From Sphingobium abikonense NBRC 16140 (GTDB taxonomy: Bacteria > Pseudomonadota > Alphaproteobacteria > Sphingomonadales > Sphingomonadaceae): DNA of 64,000 bases. The stretch spans positions 124,001-188,000 of the forward strand of contig NZ_BCYT01000001.1 in NCBI RefSeq assembly GCF_001598335.1, given 5' to 3'. A model generated the notes under the pieces. It worked only from the letters and a program-made list of their open reading frames with translations, was not told the DNA's origin and did not search any database. Made by a program: the position numbers and the translations under genes. Numbering within the stretch: position 1 is the first letter of the stretch; every line of letters starts with the position of its first letter. Below are positions 60,401-64,000 of the stretch, piece after piece.

Positions 60401-60748
60401 GGCGGGTCGGGCAGTGACATGCTGACCGGCGGCGGCGGCAATGATGTCTTTGCCTTCCTCAACGGCTTTGGTCCGACCAATGTTGACACGATAACTGATT
60501 ACAGTGTCGCGAACGATACGATCAACATCCTGTCGGCGGCAGTCGGCGGATTGCCCACGGGTACGCTGGCGGCAAACGCCTTCCATATCGGTGCGGCGGC
60601 CGCGGATGCCAATGACCGGATCATCTACAACAGCGCGACCGGCGATCTCTTTTACGATGCCGATGGCAGCGGCGCAGGAGCAGCGGTGCTGTTCGCGCAT
60701 CTGTCCGCTGGTCTGGCGATGACCAACGCGGAATTCGTCATCGTCTAA
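57422..60748 (+). CDS. Secreted M10-type (serralysin-like) metalloprotease with RTX repeats
   Basis: This 1108-residue protein has a zinc-binding HELGHSLGLAHG (His244, Glu245, His248, His254) and a Met-turn TVMTY (Met276), the metzincin M10 signature. An EF-hand-like DSDGDGISAQNE lies near residue 130. About 420-1015 is filled with calcium-binding nonapeptide repeats (GGxGxDxLx) in four blocks, far longer than in classic serralysins of about 480 residues. No N-terminal signal is present. The C-terminus (LAMTNAEFVIV) fits an uncleaved type I secretion signal. The exporter encoded upstream (52266-56769) is its probable secretion system. Confidence 0.92.
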   Translation: MLKLSGAGPAKVIFNEDDNSASVSPTSYSISSTADLWSMLGNETVRSDILLLYPQDVMEDPGDPVGQPGSLDDPQFNGNGNTTLAQAATGNQLIDGILSGIKWDPSQTVYYSDTDSPADYQSGYVSDSDGDGISAQNEGFSQFTAMQMVAFHTALNSVAYTQTSAATAFGVESFTGLSLSYDGAGSSIATIRGANSSDPGTAYAYYPSSSIYGGDTFFGNGYDGTIYSYKTPVAGNYAWHTMFHELGHSLGLAHGQTGGAYGALPTAWDSIEFTVMTYRSYVGAPLSGYSYEQWGAPQTYMMLDIAALQAMYGADFTVNSGNTTYSWNPTTGETYINGEVAIDPGGNRIFATIWDGGGVDTYDLSNYSSNLTLDLNPGGYSVFSQAQLAYLGNNGSSVYARGNIFNAMLYQGNTASMIENANGGSGNDVISGNSIDNVLRGNGGNDSLYGNNGNDTLYGDAGNDYLAGGEGDDTLYGGDGDDILDGAGGSDVIYGGAGNDFIYGGFVTDTVYGEAGNDWFIQRQIGGVAEFGDNINGGIGVDSLDLGQIDLYGAIVDLAGGTWQYNPLYGGPWTITGVENVYGTQLADTITGNASRNLIDGGAGNDWIDGGTGDDTIYGGTGVDTLYGGDGNDLVDGGSDNDTIYGGAGNDIINGGDGDDLLIGGDGNDIFDGGSGRDLIYGEAGDDLFRLFDGWNGSYGEIFVGGQGSDTFDISGTSVATSTINLADGTFTYTPGGAGAISLSSIENAIGNGGADAITGSGEINSLWGRGGNDILLGLGGNDFLYGEDGNDILDGGEGIDTMVGGAGDDIYYVDNVNDVVTEASGGGTDLVYTSVTYSMQSTNVENVTLLGSMNSSLTGNGLNNILTGNGGNNKLVGGGGNDTLVGNNGDDILDGGAGNDALDGGDGIDTADYRSATTGVTVSLAIAGAQNTVGAGTDTLVSIEKILGSAYADTLTGNSGVNILISGAGNDSLSGGGGDDELDGGGGNDYLNGGSGSDMLTGGGGNDVFAFLNGFGPTNVDTITDYSVANDTINILSAAVGGLPTGTLAANAFHIGAAAADANDRIIYNSATGDLFYDADGSGAGAAVLFAHLSAGLAMTNAEFVIV
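58687..60470 (+). repeat. RTX nonapeptide-repeat coding region
   Basis: Four blocks of GGNGNDxLxGGxG-like units are separated by unique segments of 60-110 residues. The units repeat at the DNA level as GGCGGCAATGAC-like sequence, so the region is prone to slippage and assembly collapse. Confidence 0.85.
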
Positions 60749-60773
60749 GTAAAAGTTAGGTCATAGCAATATC

Positions 60774-60799
60774 ACAGCGCCCGGGCGACCGGGCGCTGT
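60774..60799. terminator. Bidirectional terminator between the protease gene and pth
   Basis: ACAGCGCCCGG pairs perfectly with CCGGGCGCTGT over a GCGA tetraloop between the two convergent stops. T runs are weak on both sides. Confidence 0.75.
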
Positions 60800-60801
60800 C
60801 T

Positions 60802-61368
60802 TCATGCCTGGCGCAATGCCACTTCGTTCATGAAACGCGCGTCGTCGCCTGCGGCGAGCCAGGGCGCTTCCGCACCGATCGCGCCCAGCATGTCGGCGAG
60901 CGCGTCCATCTCGCTCTTGGCGTAATTGCCCAGCACATAGCCGTGGACCCTATCCTTATGTCCCGGATGGCCGATGCCTATGCGCACGCGGCGGAAATCA
61001 TTGCCGATATGCGCGTCGGTCGACCGCAGGCCATTATGCCCGGCATTGCCTCCGCCGCGCTTCACCTTCACCTTCATCGGCACCAGATCCAGCTCGTCAT
61101 GAAAGACCGTAACGTCCTGGGGCGTCAGCTTGTAGAAGCGCATCGCCTCACCGATCGACCGGCCGCTTTCGTTCATGAATGTTGCCGGTTTCAGCAACAG
61201 GACTTTCTCGTCGCCGATCCTACCGTCCTGAACCCAGCCCTGGAACTGCTTCTTCGGCGCGGAAAAGCGGTGCATGTCGGCGATCAGGTCGATGGCCATG
61301 AAGCCGACATTATGCCGGTGCATCGCATATTGCGTGCCCGGATTGCCGAGGCCCACCCAAAGCTGCAT
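60802..61368 (-). CDS. pth: Peptidyl-tRNA hydrolase
   Basis: This 188-residue enzyme releases tRNA from prematurely dropped peptidyl-tRNA. It starts MQLWVGLGNPGTQYAMHRHN (the His after Ala-Met is catalytic), continues LKPATFMNESGRSIG and VFHDELDLVPM, and carries GGGNAGHNGLRS. The start at 61368 is preferred to 61383. It lies downstream of rplY, a common pairing, with a terminator-like hairpin between them. Confidence 0.97.
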   Translation of the reverse strand: MQLWVGLGNPGTQYAMHRHNVGFMAIDLIADMHRFSAPKKQFQGWVQDGRIGDEKVLLLKPATFMNESGRSIGEAMRFYKLTPQDVTVFHDELDLVPMKVKVKRGGGNAGHNGLRSTDAHIGNDFRRVRIGIGHPGHKDRVHGYVLGNYAKSEMDALADMLGAIGAEAPWLAAGDDARFMNEVALRQA

Positions 61369-61383
61369 ATCCCGCGCTCCCAT

Positions 61384-61417
61384 GAAAAATCCCGCCCGCC
61401 GGGTAGGCGGACGGGAT
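61384..61417 (-). terminator. Terminator between rplY and pth
   Basis: A 12-bp stem with one mismatch and a 5-base loop is followed, on the minus strand, by a T run. It lies 33 bases after rplY and just before pth, so it probably reduces rather than fully stops transcription into pth. Confidence 0.7.
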
Positions 61418-61449
61418 GATCTTTTCCAGCCGAAAGGCCGGCAAGGGCC

Positions 61450-62076
61450 TTATTCGGCCTCTGCCTCGCCTTCGCCTTCCTTGGTCGTGTCGCCTTCCGA
61501 GCTCTTGAGAGCGGACGGCGCGACGATGGTGGCGATGGTGAAATCGCGGTCGTCGATCGCGGTCTTGGCGCCCTTGGGCAGCGTCACCGAACTGATGTGG
61601 ATCGAATCGCCCACTTCAAAGCCCTTGAGGTCGACGACGACGTCTTCGGGGATGTTGGCGGCATCGACGATCAGTTCGACGTCATGACGCACCACGTTGA
61701 GCACGCCGCCCTTCTTGAGGCCGGGCGCCGCGTCTTCATTCTCGAAGCGCACCGGCACGTTCACGTTGACGGTGGCATGTTCCGAAACGCGCAGGAAGTC
61801 GGCGTGCAGCGGACGGTCGGTCACGGGATGGAAAGCGACATCCTTGGGCAGGGTGCGCACGGCCTTGCCGTTGACCTCGACCATGACGACCGAATTGAAG
61901 AAGTGTCCGGTGCCGAGCAGCTTGCTCAGCAGCTTTTCCTCGACATGGATGGACTGGGGTTCTTCATTGTTACCATAGATGACGGCGGGTACGCGGCCCT
62001 CACGGCGGAGAGCGCGGGAGGCTCCCTTGCCTGCCCGATCGCGTGCCTCGGCCGACAGCGTAAGCTGCTCGCTCAT
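61450..62076 (-). CDS. rplY: 50S ribosomal protein L25/general stress protein Ctc
   Basis: This 208-residue 5S rRNA-binding ribosomal protein is of the long Ctc type. The N-terminal L25 domain starts [20 protein letters not shown] and includes [13 protein letters not shown] second beta domain (about 100-180) and an acidic tail (GEGEAEAE) follow. The start at 62076 (MSEQLTL) is used. It lies about 330 bases downstream of the tRNA-Lys gene on the same strand. Confidence 0.96.
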   Translation of the reverse strand: MSEQLTLSAEARDRAGKGASRALRREGRVPAVIYGNNEEPQSIHVEEKLLSKLLGTGHFFNSVVMVEVNGKAVRTLPKDVAFHPVTDRPLHADFLRVSEHATVNVNVPVRFENEDAAPGLKKGGVLNVVRHDVELIVDAANIPEDVVVDLKGFEVGDSIHISSVTLPKGAKTAIDDRDFTIATIVAPSALKSSEGDTTKEGEGEAEAE

Positions 62077-62410
62077 TGCGTGTCTCCAAAAGCTTGATTG
62101 CACAAATTCCCGCCACGCCTCCAGGGATGACCATCGCGGGAAGGCGCGCCATTAGCAGAACAGGGGCAGAAAGCAAGTGCAGCGGCGGCAATGGTCTGAA
62201 AATGACTGGCAGGAAAATGTGCCGTTCGGCCATAACAACGGATGCTATGCCAACGCAGCTTTTTGCAGACATGAGTAACCGTCGAAATGTCTTGGAAAAA
62301 TTGCCAATGCCCCCCTGCACGGGCCATTTCCCTGCCCGACGGCCGAGAGATATCTGCCTGAGCTGCAATAGGTGACGGCCGCGCCCATGCATAGCAACGT
62401 CATCGAAAAA
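62077..62410. other. Leader and promoter region of rplY
   Basis: No gene is seen in this 334-base stretch. Its rplY-proximal part contains the partial inverted pair GGCGTGGCGGG/CCCGC, and ribosomal leaders often hold such structures. I cannot define the promoter. Confidence 0.4.
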
Positions 62411-62486
<76 letters not shown>

Positions 62487-62599
62487 ATCCGGAGGACGCC
62501 GATCATGCCAGCGTTCCGAAGTGGCCGGACTGCTAGCAGCGACGGCATGTTTTGCAAACCCTTATTTACAGCTTGTCGCGTTTTTTAGCGAAATTGCGA

Positions 62600-63712
62600 T
62601 CAGGCCCAGTTACCGGGCCGCCGCTGTCGTCTGCCCGACCGGTCGATGGCCATGATGATGCCGATGCACAGCATCACGGTCAGCATGGACGATCCGCCAT
62701 AGGACATGAAGGGAAGGGGAATGCCGACAACGGGCGCCAAGCCCATTACCATCATGAGATTGATCGCGACGTAAAAGAAAATCGTCGTGGTGAGGCCGGC
62801 GGCGGCCATCCGTGCGAACTTGTCCTGCGTGCGCATGGATACGCGCAGGCCCCAGCGGAACAGGAGCAGGAAGGCCCCGATCATCAGCACGCCGCCCAGC
62901 AGGCCCCATTCTTCCGCCATCGTGGCGAACACGAAATCGGTGTGGCCCTCCGGTAGATAATCCAAGTGGCTCTGTGTTCCTTGCAGGAACCCCTTGCCCC
63001 ATATGCCGCCAGAGCCAATCGCTATTTTCGACTGGCTGATATGATAGCCGGCGCCTAGCGGGTCGCTTTCCGGGTCGAGGAAAATCAGAACTCGTTTTTG
63101 TTGATAATCGTGCAGAAAACTGAAGGCGATTGGGATGGCGGCAGCGACGGTGAGGCCCGACCCGATGAAGAGGCGCAATGGCAGGCCTGCCAGGAACATG
63201 ACAGTGACGCCGCCCGCTGCAATCATCGTCGCGGTGCCAAGATCAGGTTGCACCAGCACGAGCGCCCATGGCAAGCCGATCAGCACCAGCGCCGGCCAGA
63301 TCGCATTCCATCGCCGGATTTCGCCGACTGGTAGCAGCGCATAGAAGCGCGCCACCGTCAGCACGATGATCGGTTTCATGAATTCGGACGGCTGGAGCTG
63401 CATGAAGCCCAGATTGATCCATCGCTGGCTCCCGCCCCTGACCCCACCGATCAGCTCAACCAGCACTAGTGCGACGAGCACCGCGCCATAGGCCGGAAAG
63501 GTATAGCGGGCGAAGACTTCGACGGGGATGCGGCTGAGCACCAGCGCCATGACCGTGAAGATGCAGAAGCGAACTGCCTGATTGGCGGCCCAAGGAAAAA
63601 TGCTGCCGCCAGCAGAGCTGTACAGCACAATTGTCCCGAATCCAGCGATTGCCAGCAACAAGGCCAGCACGCGCCAGGGGAATTGAGTAAGGGGTTGCGG
63701 AACGATGCTCAT
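62600..63712 (-). CDS. rodA: Rod shape-determining protein RodA (SEDS glycosyltransferase)
   Basis: This 370-residue, ten-helix inner-membrane protein polymerises peptidoglycan for cell elongation with PBP2. Landmarks are GGSQRWINLGFMQLQPSEF, PDLGTATMIAAGG, GKGFLQGTQSHLDYLPEGHT and PFMSYGGSSML. It is coupled to mrdA upstream by an ATGA overlap (63709-63712). A Lys/Arg-rich C-terminus (RSGRRQRRPG) faces the cytoplasm. Confidence 0.97.
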   Translation of the reverse strand: MSIVPQPLTQFPWRVLALLLAIAGFGTIVLYSSAGGSIFPWAANQAVRFCIFTVMALVLSRIPVEVFARYTFPAYGAVLVALVLVELIGGVRGGSQRWINLGFMQLQPSEFMKPIIVLTVARFYALLPVGEIRRWNAIWPALVLIGLPWALVLVQPDLGTATMIAAGGVTVMFLAGLPLRLFIGSGLTVAAAIPIAFSFLHDYQQKRVLIFLDPESDPLGAGYHISQSKIAIGSGGIWGKGFLQGTQSHLDYLPEGHTDFVFATMAEEWGLLGGVLMIGAFLLLFRWGLRVSMRTQDKFARMAAAGLTTTIFFYVAINLMMVMGLAPVVGIPLPFMSYGGSSMLTVMLCIGIIMAIDRSGRRQRRPGNWA

Positions 63713-64000
63713 GGGGCGTCGGCCGCGTCGTTGCCATCTTCTGGCAGGGGGACAGAGGCGTTGGCGGCTTCGGTCGCGTTGGCCGCATTGGACGCGTCGG
63801 CTGCCTCGGGCGGCGGAACCTCGCCCTTCCGGATCGCTTCCGCCATGCGAAAGGCCGCCATCTGCCTATTTTGCCGCTCGGCCGGCGTTCCGCCCCATCC
63901 TTTTTCCAGCGTGACCAGCTTTTCCATCGCCCGTTCGGGGTCGAACAAATAGGATAGCGTATCGCTGGCGATCATGGGCGCATCCTCATTGCGGATCAGG
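63709..64000 (-). CDS. mrdA: Penicillin-binding protein 2 MrdA, C-terminal fragment (cut by window)
   Basis: Only the last 96 codons of this transpeptidase gene are visible. The frame is open to the window edge and continues from ALIRNEDAPMIASDTLSYLF-like sequence into a Ala/Asn/Asp-rich tail (EAADASNAANATEAANA). The rodA overlap and the tail position, after the transpeptidase domain, identify it. The apparent ATG at 63975 is internal. Confidence 0.8.
   Translation of the reverse strand, partial: LIRNEDAPMIASDTLSYLFDPERAMEKLVTLEKGWGGTPAERQNRQMAAFRMAEAIRKGEVPPPEAADASNAANATEAANASVPLPEDGNDAADAP

Noticed and set aside
58687-60470. DNA repeats that could suggest a CRISPR or tandem satellite
   Set aside because: The repeats are codon-level copies of the RTX nonapeptide, continuous in one reading frame, with no spacer structure.

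Overview
The window is one contiguous piece of a GC-rich bacterial chromosome and looks like an alphaproteobacterium of the order Sphingomonadales (Sphingobium/Sphingomonas type). I infer this from protein resemblance and gene content: a zwf-edd-glk-eda Entner-Doudoroff operon, a TonB-dependent receptor, an orphan FecI/FecR pair, the otsB-GH15-otsA trehalose cluster, intracellular PHB depolymerase and tig with clpPX. Nearly every gene is chromosomal housekeeping or common accessory material. I see no insertion sequence, prophage, integrase or CRISPR array. Four tRNA genes are present: Thr-TGT, Leu-TAG, Leu-CAA and Lys-CTT. Both window edges cut genes: acnA lacks its first codons and the PBP2 gene (mrdA) shows only its 3' end.

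Layout. 1-9 kb: aconitase, then divergent GH92 and GH27 glycosidases around a palindromic operator-like site, an M28 peptidase and a glutathione transferase. 9-12.2 kb: PHB depolymerase, a TauE/SafE transporter, purC and a 44-residue membrane protein. 12.2-16.3 kb: otsB-GH15-otsA, where the GH15 frame has no ordinary start codon. 16.4-25 kb: parC, a GGDEF/EAL protein, cca, a Nudix hydrolase, DUF1285, a GNAT enzyme, folB and a 2-oxoglutarate-type oxygenase. 25-34 kb: small exported proteins, rarA coupled to an RNase H-like protein, a glycosyltransferase, MOSC, a sirtuin and the FecI/FecR pair. 34-43 kb: tig, a GT2 transferase and an HdeD-like protein lying between tig and clpP-clpX, then a TonB-dependent receptor. 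43-51 kb: mtgA, hemB, a gamma carbonic anhydrase, a lipoprotein and the Entner-Doudoroff operon. 51-61 kb: a flavodoxin-like protein and a complete type I secretion operon (TolC, ABC, HlyD), followed by a small lipoprotein and a 1108-residue M10 metalloprotease with RTX repeats. 61-64 kb: pth, rplY, tRNA-Lys, rodA and the end of mrdA.

How the genes work together. The most self-contained system is 52.3-60.7 kb: exporter, lipoprotein and probable secreted zinc protease, with an AT-rich control region before the protease. The Entner-Doudoroff operon takes glucose to pyruvate plus glyceraldehyde 3-phosphate. The trehalose cluster combines synthesis (OtsA, OtsB) with a GH15 enzyme that may degrade it. 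ClpXP and trigger factor form the protein quality-control block. Nothing here is clearly a wholly new system. The points most worth testing are the GH15 start, the rarA-coupled RNase H-like protein, the protease module with its lipoprotein, the tailed trigger factor and the possible Pho control of the TonB receptor.
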